From: Ailanthus altissimus
Taxonomy: Eukaryota > Streptophyta > Magnoliopsida > Sapindales > Simaroubaceae
Assembly: GCA_946807835.1 (NCBI GenBank)
Contig: OX327684.1
Coordinates: 33,168,501 to 33,232,500 of the forward strand
DNA: 64,000 bases
Direction of reading: 5' to 3'
Each line of letters opens with the position of its first letter. Within the stretch, counting starts at the first letter, position 1. The notes under the pieces were generated by a model. It did no database searches. It was not told the origin of the DNA and worked only from the letters and a program-made list of their open reading frames with translations. Positions 51,420-63,659 of this stretch are shown in pieces. A program made the translations under genes and the position numbers.

Positions 51420-52700
51420 AAGATCAACCTAACTTTAACTAAGTACAAATAAAAATGATTATTATCTATAGATTATTTTAATTATCGGCCATTAAGAGCT
51501 ACCGTCAAAATAATTCCAATATTCAATGAGTACACTTCATATTGTGAGACTTTCTAGGTTTACACTCGTTTGTCTTACGAAACTTTTTCGTAAGTTAGTA
51601 AATAATGCACCATATGTTACAAAAATTATAAATCGACGCGTTAAACCATACAAGTTAAGGTTAATATATATATTTGTATAATTTATCTGTTATATATATC
51701 CTGAAAGAGCGGAAACATAGATCATTACCGTCAAGTCTCCAAATGTTAAACCCTAAACTTATCTTCGATTTATATTTTAATAAATAATATTCGTAAACAC
51801 TTTTACGATATTGTTTATCACATGAAAAACTCTTTCCTGGGTTGATTGTTTATGGTTATAAGACTTTCTGAAATATAATATTGGAGCATTAGGATAAACA
51901 ACTCACCCATATAAGCTAACGGATTCCATATCTACACACACCGAACTATATAAATATTGAACCATTCCCAGCGACACCCAGTGATCGAACCATGAAAGGT
52001 CTCTGACATGTGTAGAATATAAGTATGGTGAATCACTCACACGCCCACCGCGGTGCTCAGGTCAAAGAATCACGAATACTACTCAACTCAAAAAGATTAT
52101 TTATTGACAGATTTGTGGGATATCTATTGGAGTTTTTATTGAATTAGTTCAGTATTCAGTCCTAACTGAATATCTATATATCTATACGAGCTTCCATTAA
52201 GCTCATGGTTTGCTAAGATTAACCATCTAGACTATCCAAATATAGACATAGATTGATCTATATAAAATAAAATTTTTATTGACAGACCCTGTATCAAAAA
52301 AAATATATCAGGAATATATAGTTTAAAAATATACTTGTACAATGACATTTTTTAGTACCGCTTGCAACTCTTTACAACTATGTTATTGCTAATATATCCC
52401 CAGATCTTTATCCAATTTTAGACAACGTTCTAACCCTATAGATTTTGCTGACTTTTATAACCTATTAACTCTTAGCAATTATAACTCTCAGCATTGCTAA
52501 TTCTTAGTTCTGATCTAAACTTATTTAAACTAGATTTGAACTACTTCAGATTACATAATATCTGAAACGTTATAAACATCTTACTATACATATAATTAAA
52601 TATTAACGATTTTTTTTGAAATATTTATTGTATTAATATTAAATAATTAATATTCGTACAATATTAGAATGTCATGTAAGCACTATTTCCAACACTAACA
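51420..52700. mobile_element. partial LTR related to the solo LTR at 22714-24843
   Basis: Shares long stretches with 23.5-24.84 kb, in the same order: GACTTTCTGAAATA, CCCAGCGACACCCA, ACCATGAAAGGTCT, GCTCAGGTCAAAG, ACTACTCAACTC and GACAGACC. Both end in CTAACA after a GTAAGCACC-like stretch. The equivalent of 22.71-23.5 kb is missing. It is more AT-rich and more diverged than the 22.7-kb copy. Confidence 0.75.
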
Positions 52701-52949
52701 TACACATATAATCACAAATGGGTTTATTTCACATGATAGAGGCCGAAAATAGAGACATCTTTTGATGACGTGACAACATACTACCCATAGATCTTGTACT
52801 CCATTACATGTTTCAAACAATGCGTTTAAGTGGCAAAATAAAAGGGAATTCAAGAGTTATTTAATTAAATATTCTAAAATAGATTTTAAATTACATAAAT
52901 ATCTCATTCAATTATAATTACATAGGTATAAAAAAAAAGAGTGAGTAAT

Positions 52950-55662
52950 TGTCACGTTCCAGACTCAAAAGATCTGACACACGACATCACTTACATTCAT
53001 TCAATAATATTTCTAAGCACATTCATTTTAATTTATTTTAGAATTATAGCAATTGAATTATGACTGGGACAATTAGTAAACCGGAGATACGCAGAGTTTT
53101 CTCAGAGATTAACACTCTACTACGTCACCAGTAGCAACTTTGTTACCGGAAGCCCAGAATATATTCATTGTAAATTCTTACTTAAAATCAATCCATTACC
53201 ACACTTGGTGAAACTTAAACTAAATCCAACCACACATAATAAAATAATACATAAGTATTTATTCAATAGGGACAAATCAAATATCTTATCTCACGTGTTC
53301 CCAAATAAAACACTTAGCAACCTAACAACTTAGGGAATCCAAAGAACAGCAGACCTTGCCAAATCCGCTAAGCACACATGTACCTTATTTACCTAAAATC
53401 ACCATAAACTATAATGAGTATAAAACTCAGTAAGCATACTTGTTTTTTATATATCAAATACAAATACATATATGTACACAATGCATATGTATGATATGTT
53501 GTGATCAATCAAAATCATAATCTTATCAAATTACATATCATGTAAGCGCTTACACATTCTTTCAAAACATATAATAGGAATACCATCACTCAACTACTAC
53601 TTAGTAGGACTTACATATCACATATCACATAATGAGTCAAATGTCACTCGTAGGTGACATACCATATGAGAGGAATAGTACAAGTGAGGTTTTTAAATCA
53701 CACATGTATAATGCTCATGCTCGAAGGTAAAAGCCAAACCCTCACCCTGATCATTGGTGAGTCCTCTCACATGCACCAATACACCACCACACGAATGTGA
53801 TAACTCACTCTTCCTTTAGGTACCAATAAGATCCTCCCTATATACGGAACACATAATATATACCAATCCCGAAGGAAATGCCACACATAAAGGCTCCACA
53901 AATCACATAAAATGCCTACTAAGTTAACAGTGAGTTCAAGTACCCTCAAAACACAAATATTTCTCATGGACATATTACACTTCAAAAGCTCTCTTTGTTA
54001 AACACATTTCACTTTGAAAGCTCACTTTCAAAAACACATATATGTTATGTATGTCCATACTCATATTCATAAATACATATCTTCATATTTCATATCAAAA
54101 TATACTTTGATATAACATAAACATATTCCTAACCCCATTTACAAAATCATACAAAATAATTACTATGTTTATTGTGATTTCAGTAAAAAGTCTAGTATAC
54201 TTACCTCTTAGCACTTACAGCTATAAGGCTTAAATCTCCTTAACCTATCAATAGAGATCAATCCTTTCATAAGCCTCAAAATTCACACAAAATACTTTAA
54301 ATAGTTTATAAAATTATACACAATGCATTTATCACATCAAATTGGTCTAAATACTTGGTTTCTCAAAACCTGTCATTCTGACCACTTACACTTAACAAAA
54401 TTTTTTAATACATCAAATGATGTCCAAATACTCCAAAATCAGAATATATCATTCTTGACTCATATATCCTTCCTATATATAAATATTATAACAAAATTCC
54501 TACATAATCCATTCCATACACACCATCAAATCTAAACTACTAACCTGACAGGTTTAAGATACTTATTGAACAGTATTCAATCTCCTAATTTTATAAAATC
54601 ATATACTAACTCAAAAATTATAAAATTACCACAGAAATACTCTTGACACATATCCCAATCAATGATAAATATTTTACTTCAAAATAACTGCCAAAAGTAT
54701 TTTAAAATTATTTTATTCTATAACTTTAAAAATCTATTAATCAAATACTGCAAGGAGCTGATACACTTCAGAAAATCATAACACTTCAACCACATTGATC
54801 TAAATTCTCAATTCCGAGTATATCATATTAGACATATAAAATTATCATATTCCACAAATTCGTAATTTTTGAAGATCATTCAATAGGACAAAAATTATTT
54901 GTCACTGTATCATACTGTTCACATAGGAAATTTTCAGAATTTTAGGGTCATTTTGGTAAATTCACAAAAAATTCAATTTCTGAAATTTTGAATCGATTTA
55001 AAGTCTCAGATGATTCTAAACATGTCTTATTTCATATACTTAAAATTCAAAATCAGAATCGAATCACAACAATTTATAAAATTCCTGAATCAAGAGACTA
55101 TCAAGCAAAAATTCTACAATCCATCATGATTTATCAAGCTATCTTATAGATCATCATCAATTCTCAAAATATCATACGAAATACACATCAAATCCTCAAT
55201 TATACATATTTTCAGAAATCAAAACTTAAATAAATTAACATAATTAACACCAATAAATTGAGAAATAGTTGTGATATACCTCTTAAAATCTAAAATTTCA
55301 ATTTCTTCTTATTTTTCTTCTCATTCTTCTCATTCTCTCCCCTATTTTTCTCTCTTCTCTCTCTCTAAAAGAGGTAGCTCGACCAAAATAAGAGAATTAT
55401 GATTTTAAAAGTGTATTTTTATACTAAGTGGCTAATTTTTGATATTTACGAATTTGCTCCCAAAACTTTTAAAGTATTATAATTTAGTCCCTAAAATAAA
55501 TCTAAAGACTTGCAATTAAACCCAATGCTAATAGTATGACCTTAACCTATACAAATACTACTAATAACAATATATAAATCAAGTATCACCCACATACAAA
55601 TAAAATATATTTATACATATATAAATATTTATTCTTACCGATTCTGGATACTGGTTACTACA
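52950..55662. mobile_element. 2.7-kb solo LTR with perfect target-site duplication
   Basis: It begins TGTCACGTTCCAGACTC and ends GGATACTGGTTACTACA, so the ends are TG and CA. It is flanked by GTAAT on both sides (52945-52949 and 55663-55667). There is no coding region. A long C/T-rich stretch (about 55310-55370) is typical of LTR regions of this kind. Size and ends suggest a Ty3/gypsy-type LTR left after recombination between two LTRs; lineage not determined. Confidence 0.75.
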
Positions 55663-55769
55663 GTAATAACCATAAAACCCTTTAATACTATCTCAAATAA
55701 AAAACTTTGAAATGCCTTTTAGTTTTTTCTTATTCTTTGTACTTTGATTGTTGTTTTGAAATTTAATTA

Positions 55770-57400
55770 CAAGATTTTATGATAGTTATGTAAGAGTCGT
55801 GTAACAGTCTTATACTATCACTTAAATTAATATAGTAAATTGTATTATTGTACAAGACTTTACGTACATGGTCTTGTATTGTCAATCATATCAAGGAATT
55901 ATTTTTTATTTTCTAACAAGACTTAACATTATATAGTCTTGTGCAAGTCTCGTACAAGTCTTGAATTGTCACCTAAGCTATTATAATTCATATCACTTTG
56001 TACCAGACTTTATATACATGATCTTGTGTAGTATTGTAACGGTATTGTATTATCGTCTAAGGCATTGTAATACATTATAATTTGTTAAATAGAATCTTTT
56101 ACTAGACCCTAAGAGAATATGGTATTATAAGCGTCGTATAGCAATCTTATATTGTATTTATGTAAAGACTTAATGTAATATAGGCTTGTATTTGACGCAT
56201 GATTTTTTTTGTCGTAGTTAACTATAATTTATTCTAATTATGTTGTATTTTAATTACATTTTTTTATATCAATGCACATCGCGTGCACGTCGATTGTTTA
56301 TGATAGTGAATAGTTTAAAAATATGGGCTTTTACAGCTTTTGTGAAAAAAAATACTACAATAATTAAGGATCCATGATTAACGAGTTATAACCAACTTAT
56401 TCAAAAAGTTATTTTCACTAGTTTTAATTTTTTATAATATAATATCACTTTGATATTTAAGATAAACACAAGAGATCCTATTTTACTTATAAAAATTTTG
56501 ACAAACAGTTATATAGACTTTTTCTTATAAACCTTTTATGTGTCATTTACAATAAATATTCAGGAAAAGAAAAGTGTCTACCAATTACACATTCTTATTT
56601 TGAAGAAAGTCAATGTTGCCGAAACCTTATGCCATAAATATTTATTAATAAAAATGCGGTAATAAATGAATGCGAATATTCAAAACCAAGTCTTGTAAAC
56701 AAAGATGACAATACAAGACCATACAAATATTAGAGTTAGGCTCGAGCATCATTTCAATTTGTATAATTTTTACTTATATATATACAATATATATTTTTAC
56801 ATATCGTTATTTATTTATTTATTATATGGTATTAATCTTATTCTTTTTTTTTTATACATTATAGATCTAAAACAGATTAAATCATAATTAAGAGTTAGAT
56901 CACATTATTTATTACAGTGCACCACTCACTTTATTATAAAAACATTAGTATTCTTAATGCTTAATGCATTAAACATTTTATAATCAAAAGATACTTGTTT
57001 TATTCAAAGATTATTAAGTGGACGAAATGTCCATTTTCAATAAAATAAATAAAATACAAATTCATGGATGCTAGAAATTAGAACACATATAAATTTGGAA
57101 TGCTACCTTTATTTTTTATAAATATTTTTCATTTTTAATTTTTTGTATGATAGTTATACATCTACATATATGTGATATACGAGTTTAATGTATTAATTGA
57201 GTGTAATATGTATAAAATATACTTTCATTGCGTATTATAATTTTAAATATGTATCTACACTTATATCATTACACATTCTTATAACATGACTATCTAAAAT
57301 GATGTATTATAAAAAAAATAGAATCAGTGCAATAATAAATTAATAGTACAAGACGCTATAAGACAATATAAAATATATTAAAAGAAGTCTTGTACAAAAT
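55770..57400. repeat. field of diverged palindromic TACAAGAC / GTCTTGTA motifs
   Basis: The words TACAAGAC and GTCTTGTA recur in both orientations. They are often paired as hairpins, for example ACAAGACTTTACGTACATGG followed by TCTTGT (about 55848-55873), then about 55918-55965, 56027, 56690-56720 and 57348-57395. Between 55.8 and 56.2 kb they form imperfect tandem units of roughly 100-120 bp. Dense, inverted short motifs resemble subterminal repeats of CACTA elements; TTTTTTTTGTCGTAGT near 56202 could be a decayed CACTA end. No transposase. Confidence 0.45.
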
Positions 57401-58060
57401 AAAATAAAATTATAAACAAATACCTTATTTGTGAACAATGAATAATGTTGTAAGTGAATAATTTGTCGACTGAAAACCATCACTAATAGTGGATTAATCA
57501 AAAGTACACATCTTTTTTTCATTATTTCGTAATCTACACGATGATATAATTATTTTTGTCAATGAAGCACCGAATGTGAGCCAAAAAAGTGGAAAGAAGG
57601 CAATGATTCTATAAAGGTCGCCACCTTCTCTCTAATTTTTGGTTCCCTTCCAATACTTTATAAACAAAAACGTAAATTATAAAATTTTGAATTAAATAAT
57701 ATATATTTTAGATTAATTCGTCATCAATAATGATTTTTGGTCTAGTAAACAGTAGCGGTGAAACTATTCACTGTTTATGGTGGGTTACTGTTTACAAATT
57801 GTTGATTTACTCTAATACATTGAACTTACTAAAGATTTTTTGGTAATTTAAATTTAATATTGTTTAATAATATCAATTTCATTAATAATAAAATGATTTT
57901 TTTCACTTATTCTCTTAACATATTTATGTAATTTTTGAATACGGGCGTATGTTGTGTAATTTTGAGATTACGTTGGCATATATGCTGCAATTCGCACGGA
58001 ATTCGAATATAAATAATTATCCGAACCATGTGGGCTTTACCCACATCTCTTACAGAGGAG
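57401..58060 (+). other. upstream region of ATG6
   Basis: AT-rich with no gene. No strong TATA box stands out; the transcription start is probably between about 57960 and 58050. Confidence 0.4.
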
Positions 58061-58075
58061 ATGGCTAGGATTTGA
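58061..58075 (+). promoter_or_regulatory. short upstream ORF in the ATG6 leader
   Basis: ATGGCTAGGATTTGA encodes four residues and stops 86 nt before the ATG6 start. If it lies within the transcript it could modestly reduce translation of ATG6. Confidence 0.4.
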
Positions 58076-58161
58076 TTTTGGTTTCGTCGAGCTCAGCAAA
58101 GAACAGGATTATACATTTATACTGTCCTCAATTGCGTAGATTAATCATCAGTTGGGATATA

Positions 58162-61100
58162 ATGAAGAAAGATGACATACCAGATAAGGGACGGACCCCG
58201 TCAGTGGATCCGAATCTACCTCGATGGGTGTGCCAGAACTGCCGCCACTCCCTTTGCACCGTCGGCGTCGATTCTTACGTCGACAAATATTTGAACGACT
58301 CTTCTCGCTCCAGTAGGTTTTTTTCCCTTTTTTTTCTTACCCTCTCTTTATGCGACTAATTTAAGTCAATTACTACTGTGCTCGTGATTAGTCACCGTCT
58401 TAATTTTTTCAACGATATGTTTGATGCCTTATGTTGTCAATTGCGTAATTTTGACTTGTCTCCAGCTGAAATTTATTATCGATTGACAAATATATGAACT
58501 AATTCCATTGTGTTTATGTAATTCTAATTTATACTGTATATTGTACTATTAGTTGCCATATCTAGTCATAATGGCGATCAGGGTTTTAATACCGTAATTT
58601 AAATAGTAAGTTGTACCGTTTGTGTACTTCTTATGAAATATTGTTTGAAATTATAGACTATACACAATTTGAATCCTAGTGCCAGATCAAAATGCCACAA
58701 AAATCACTGAATGTAAGCTCACTTTTCAGTCATGTAAAATGCTTGTGGGTTTATCATTCACTAGTGCTCAATATATGTTAACTTATTGTGGAAGTCTTGA
58801 CATATTGTTCTGAGAATGGAATTTATTCTTATCACTGTACTCTTTAATGATCTTGCACAGCAATGCAGGGTTCTTCAATTCATGCGGCCAACAGTGTGCT
58901 AGGTTCTACGCGTATGGACAATTCTTTTGTCGTGTTGCCGAAACAAAGGCCCCAGTCACATGGGGTACCTCCACGTCCTTGTGGCTCTGCAGTCCAGCCT
59001 GATGCGAGCCAGTCTGGAAAGGCAATGGATGAATCCTTTGTGGTTGTCTATAAATCTGAGTCTGCTTCAGATGGAGGCAGCCCCCATCTACCATCACCAG
59101 AAGGAGGAATGAATGGTCCAATGCAGCTGAACAATTCTGGGTCCCACTCAACTATAACTGTTCTTAAACGTGCATTTGAGGTCGCCACAACCCAGACACA
59201 GGTGTTCAAATGTGAAGGCTTCTGGTTTTGACTTATTTTTTATTGTTAAGGATTGTCTTGATTTATTTAGATCATGATCTCTGTGCCTGTTTCTACATTT
59301 CCAGGTTGAGCAACCTTTGTGTCTTGAGTGCATGAAGGTGTTGTCTGGTAAATTTGATAAGGAGGTTGAAGATGTAACTAGGGACATTGAAGCATATGAA
59401 GCCTGCCTTTGGCGCTTGGAGGGAGGGGCACGAGATGTTCTCGGTGATACTGATTTTCTTAGGGAAAAACTAAAGGTGCATAGTTGGAAACTGTTGTTGA
59501 TGTATAAATAATTATATCATTCTACTTCTGTCAACACCTTTTAGAAAGAGAAAAAAAGATCTTTTGCTCGATGTGCGTGATAGGATTTTTTCCAATTTGT
59601 ATATGGGAATGCTAATTCATGTGCCACTATGCGATGAAATGATGAATAAAGCAACTTTTAATAAATAGTTTTGGCATGTCACACTATCCTGAAGCATGGG
59701 CTTTTAAACGCATATATTGTAACATTTGGTTTGGACCATTTGGTATTAACAGAATTTAAAATATCTTCAATCTGGTTCCATTATTTATTCAATAATCCCT
59801 TTCGGGTATTCAGATTGAGGAAGAAGAAAGGAAACTGGAAGCAGCAATCGAAGAAACTGAGAAGCAAAATGCAGAAGTAAATGCTGAACTGAAGGAATTA
59901 GAGTTAAAATCTAAACGGTTTAAGGAATGGTATGTTTTCTTACACATGCTATTTGGCTAATTAGTCCTTTTTTGCCCCTAGTTTGTGCATTTCAGATAAA
60001 GTATACTGTTTCTGGTTTCTTATGATTTAAGCCCTTTCTTTTCTGAATTTGTATATGCTTTACATGTGTGGACTCTTGAGATTTATTGTTGTTTGTTATT
60101 CATATTTCCCAAGCTCAATCTTAACAGGTATCGGCAGGAGTTCAATAATTTTCAATTTCAATCTTAAAGTATACTGTTTGCCCCTAGTTTGTGCATTTCA
60201 GATAAAGTATACTGTTTCTGGTTTCTTATGATTTAAGCCCTTTCTTTTCTGAATTTGTATATGCTTTACATGTGTGGACTCTTGAGATTTATTGTTGTTT
60301 GTTATTCATATTTCCCAAGCTCAATCTTAACAGGTATTGGCAGGAGTTCAATAATTTTCAATTTCAATTAATTGCTCATCAGGTGAGTTTTTGATATATT
60401 TTACCACCATATGTTAATTGTTAAATGGCTTCAGAAGTTTCTTTGGCGTAGAAACTTAACAGTTTCATAGTTTCTTTCCTAATGGCAGTGTAAAATCCCT
60501 AGTTGATTGTTTCTTTTGGTATGATTTCAATAGAAGAAAATGAACATTTATTTGATCATTTAAGGCATCTTAGGTAGATATGAAAATGCAGTTAATTGTT
60601 TCCTTTTAGATATTTCTCTGGCTAATTTTCTATAATTTGATAACAAGTTTGAGATCTTTTGCAAGAAGACCATCCTTCACCCTCCATGTGTTTATTTGTC
60701 TTTTACTGCCTTTGCTGAATGAGAAATTTACTGTTGACAGGAAGAGAGGGATGCAATTTCAGCTAAGATAGAAGTCTCACAAGCACATTTAGAGTTATTG
60801 AAGCGAACTAATGTACTGAATGATGCATTCCCCATCTGGCATGATGGAGACTTCGGAACGATAAACAATTTTCGGCTCGGACGGCTTCCTAAAATCCCGG
60901 TAAGAAAACAGAGCATTTGTTTTTCATTTTTCTGAGAATTTTCATTGACTTGCTCTAAACCAATGGCTTCCTGGGGCTTAAGTTACATAGATCTTCCACA
61001 TTCAATATTTCCTCAGGTGGATTCTATAAAAAAGGTGGGAATAGTGCTGAAATTGTGGCGTTTGCTATGTTGTGGAAACATTTAGGTTGAGTGGGATGAG

Positions 61101-62255
61101 ATTAATGCTGCCTGGGGCCAAGCCTGCCTTCTGCTCCACACAATGTGCCGGTATTTTCGGCCAAAGTTCCAGTATCCTTTTTAAGAGGCATTATTAATTT
61201 GTATTTTCTATTATTTTTTATAGTATGCTGTTTTAATTGATGTTGAGTAAACAAAGCTCAGACATTCAAGCACATCCTTATCTTGCAGATGGTTGTGCTT
61301 AGAGCTTGCCTGATGCTTGAGACACATGCTGTGTTGGCTATTCTAATACACTTTATGCTTTTCTCTGAAACCTATCTTTAAAAGAATTTTTGATAGATCC
61401 TTGATCAGTGATTTTCAGATATCGAATAAAAATACTTCCTCTGGGAAACTACCCACGAATAATGGACAGCAATAACAATACCTATGAACTGTAAGTATTA
61501 ACTACTCCATTGATGTTGATTTGGGTTGTTTGAGTTGGTTCATTTGTAAATAGATGCAACTGAACATGGTACCTGTATTCATTTGGTATATATGTTGGAC
61601 AAAGTGAAGTTTTCATCTGATACTTAATCAGTTGATTGGTCCAATGATTTCAATTTGGATTTGGAGATGTCCTTACATTGAAGTTGTAAATCCTGCCTCT
61701 ATTTCAATTCCCAGTTTTTCACACTGTTCTTGATGGCTTTACTTTATCTTAGGTATGGTCTGGTGAATTTGTTTTGGAGCACTCGGTATGACAAAGCAAT
61801 GACATTGTTTGTAACATGTCTTAAGGACTTTGCGGAGTTTGCACATTCTAAGGATCGAGAAAATAACATACCACCGGATAAATGTTTCAAATTGCCCTTT
61901 AAGTAAGTTTCCTTATCAGTATGTATGAGAGTTCACAAGTATAATTGGACTTTTCTATTGTCATGCCCTTTACAAGTCTCGAATTATCCTGGACAAATCT
62001 TGCAGGATTGAAAATGACAAGGTTGAAAACTACTCTATCAGACAGAACTTCAATAAGCAAGAAAATTGGACGAAAGCTCTCAAATACACCCTCTGCAATT
62101 TGAAGTGGGCTCTCTACTGGTTTGTTGGAAACACAAACTTTCAACCCCTTTCCGCAATGGCGTCTTCACCTGCTGAAGTTCCAGCTGTAGGCTCTTTGTA
62201 CACAAAGCATGGTGCTGACCCCAAATTTGTTGCTCGTAATTCGTTGAAGCCATGA
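58162..62255 (+). CDS. ATG6: autophagy protein ATG6 / Beclin-1 / VPS30
   Basis: Subunit of the class III phosphatidylinositol 3-kinase (VPS34) complexes that start autophagosomes and act in vacuolar sorting; in Arabidopsis it is needed for pollen germination. Ten exons join in phase to 514 residues (about 517 in Arabidopsis): 58162-58312, 58861-59201, 59305-59475, 59814-59929, 60334-60382, 60741-60899, 61086-61171, 61419-61490, 61753-61902, 62006-62255. The N-terminus has [10 protein letters not shown], a CxxC pair. [23 protein letters not shown] and [12 protein letters not shown] segments follow, then [11 protein letters not shown], then the coiled coil (about 175-300, [20 protein letters not shown]). 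The evolutionarily conserved C-terminal domain has [37 protein letters not shown] and [20 protein letters not shown]. The start ATG gives the conserved [12 protein letters not shown] opening. A duplicated, dead copy of exon 5 lies in intron 4. Confidence 0.96.
59971..60382. repeat. 206-bp tandem duplication covering the end of ATG6 intron 4 and most of exon 5
   Basis: The copies start at 59971 and 60177 (TTTGCCCCTAGTTTGTGCAT), period 206, with nearly no differences over the intron part. The first copy ends inside exon 5, at CAATTTCAATC, and continues as TTAAAGTATACTGTTTGCCC. AAAGTATACTGTTT at the junction also occurs inside the unit, so microhomology may have guided the event. Confidence 0.93.
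60128..60163 (+). pseudogene. dead partial copy of ATG6 exon 5
   Basis: It has the same acceptor (CTTAACAG) as the real exon at 60334. The reading differs by TGG to CGG (Trp to Arg) and runs into TAA three codons past the last shared glutamine region (FQFQS, stop). It has lost the donor side of the exon. If spliced in, it would end the protein near residue 273. Confidence 0.85.
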
Positions 62256-63300
62256 TATGGAAAGAAATTTGCTAATCAGTGTAAATAGAAATCGATGTGC
62301 AGTTCATAGCATAGTTCCAATTTTATTTTAGCGCTTGTTTGAAAAACAAAAATTTCTAAATAGAGATACAAGTTCTTGCTCTCCATCTCGTTTAACGTAT
62401 TTTGAGTTCCAATTATCTTTAGGAAAATACTTTTTATAGGATGGATGTAGACTGTGGTTTGGATAATTCAATAATAATATCGCTTTGAGATTAATGCATA
62501 TTGACAAGTGAAAATCATTTAGATCTCAAGTTATAAGGAATAGAGATCTGAACCGGGCGTTGCACTTTCATTAGTTATCCCGACCTCAGGTTACCCGCTA
62601 CGTGGGGCACTGGCCTAGGTTTGCCCACCAACTTATACTAGAACAGGAAAATAAACAACCACCTTTACCTTTTCTGGAGCAGGAACCAAGAAAATTCCAA
62701 TTACAACGTTACCGGCGATACCGTTACTCCAACTGAATCATCAAGTGATGGGAGTATTCAACTCCAAGTAATGAGAGTGCTTAACCTTAGATGGATCAAT
62801 TATGTAATTTGTTATCACTCTTAATACATGGTCCTTGATTTTTTTTTTCTTTTCTTTTTGCTGATTTACAGTAGCTTTAAAGAATTTTCTGTGTAAAAAG
62901 AATAATGTTACACATTTTAAATAGTATCATAAATTTTTTTATTTTAAATAATGTATTAAAAAATTATTAGATAATAAAATATTATAATAATTAATTTTAA
63001 AATTTATAATATTTTATCACTCAATAATTATATGATATCTTAACTTAAAATAAAAAATTTAAAATATTATTTAAAAAACGTAACATTACTCGTGTAAAAA
63101 AGAAATAAAAAAATTTTAAGTATTTTTTTTCTTAAAAGGAAAAATTATCACTCAAATCTTTAATTTTATTTGAATGTATCAATTTAATCTCCGCTATCAT
63201 AATAGTTTTATTAAATATTTATTTTTAATATTTTTATCATTTTATCCCTAAAGATAGAAACTGTCATTATATAATATGTATTGTAACACACGTGTAATAT
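62256..63300. other. 3' region of ATG6 and AT-rich intergenic
   Basis: No gene recognised. 62520-62720 is a GC-richer patch without an open frame. From 62.86 kb the sequence is very AT-rich with TTTTAAATA/AAAATTTAT words that are partly inverted. Confidence 0.45.
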
Positions 63301-63368
63301 ATATATAAATCTTGGTGGCAGAAAAAAAAAAAAAAAGAGAGAAAAGAAATGAAGCGGTGGCCGTTTTT

Positions 63369-63390
63369 ATATATATATATATATATATTT
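63369..63390. repeat. (TA)n microsatellite
   Basis: About ten TA dinucleotides after CCGTTTTTA. Confidence 0.9.
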
Positions 63391-63412
63391 TTTTGTTTTG
63401 CTTTCTTCATTT

Positions 63413-63638
63413 AAGAAGAAAAGCAATTGAAATAGAAGAAGAAAGGAAGCAGAGCCGAACAGAAGAGAGAAAGAAAGAAAGAAGAAAAACCGAAAGAAAG
63501 AAAAGAAAAGAAAGAAGAAAAAGAAAAGAAGAAGAAAAGGAAAAAGAAAAGAAAGGGAAAGGAAGAGACGGGAAGGAAAAAGAGAAAGAAAAAGAAAAAG
63601 AAGGAAAAGAAAAGAAAAAGAAAAAGAATAAGAAATTT
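63413..63638. repeat. polypurine (A/G) tract
   Basis: About 225 bp consisting almost only of A and G on the plus strand, with uninterrupted purine runs of about 77 bp (63492-63568) and 59 bp (63570-63628). The lysine/glutamate-rich open frame across it is a product of composition, not a gene. Confidence 0.9.
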
Positions 63639-63659
63639 TAGGAAATTAGTTGGGTAGTC

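Noticed and set aside
58072..58161. N-terminal extension of ATG6 upstream of 58162
   Set aside because: The longer in-frame stretch starts with TTG, not ATG, and the conserved family opening begins at the ATG at 58162.
63312..63641. 109-residue lysine/glutamate/arginine-rich open frame
   Set aside because: It is the translation of the polypurine tract; purine-only sequence has few stops in this frame. No domain.
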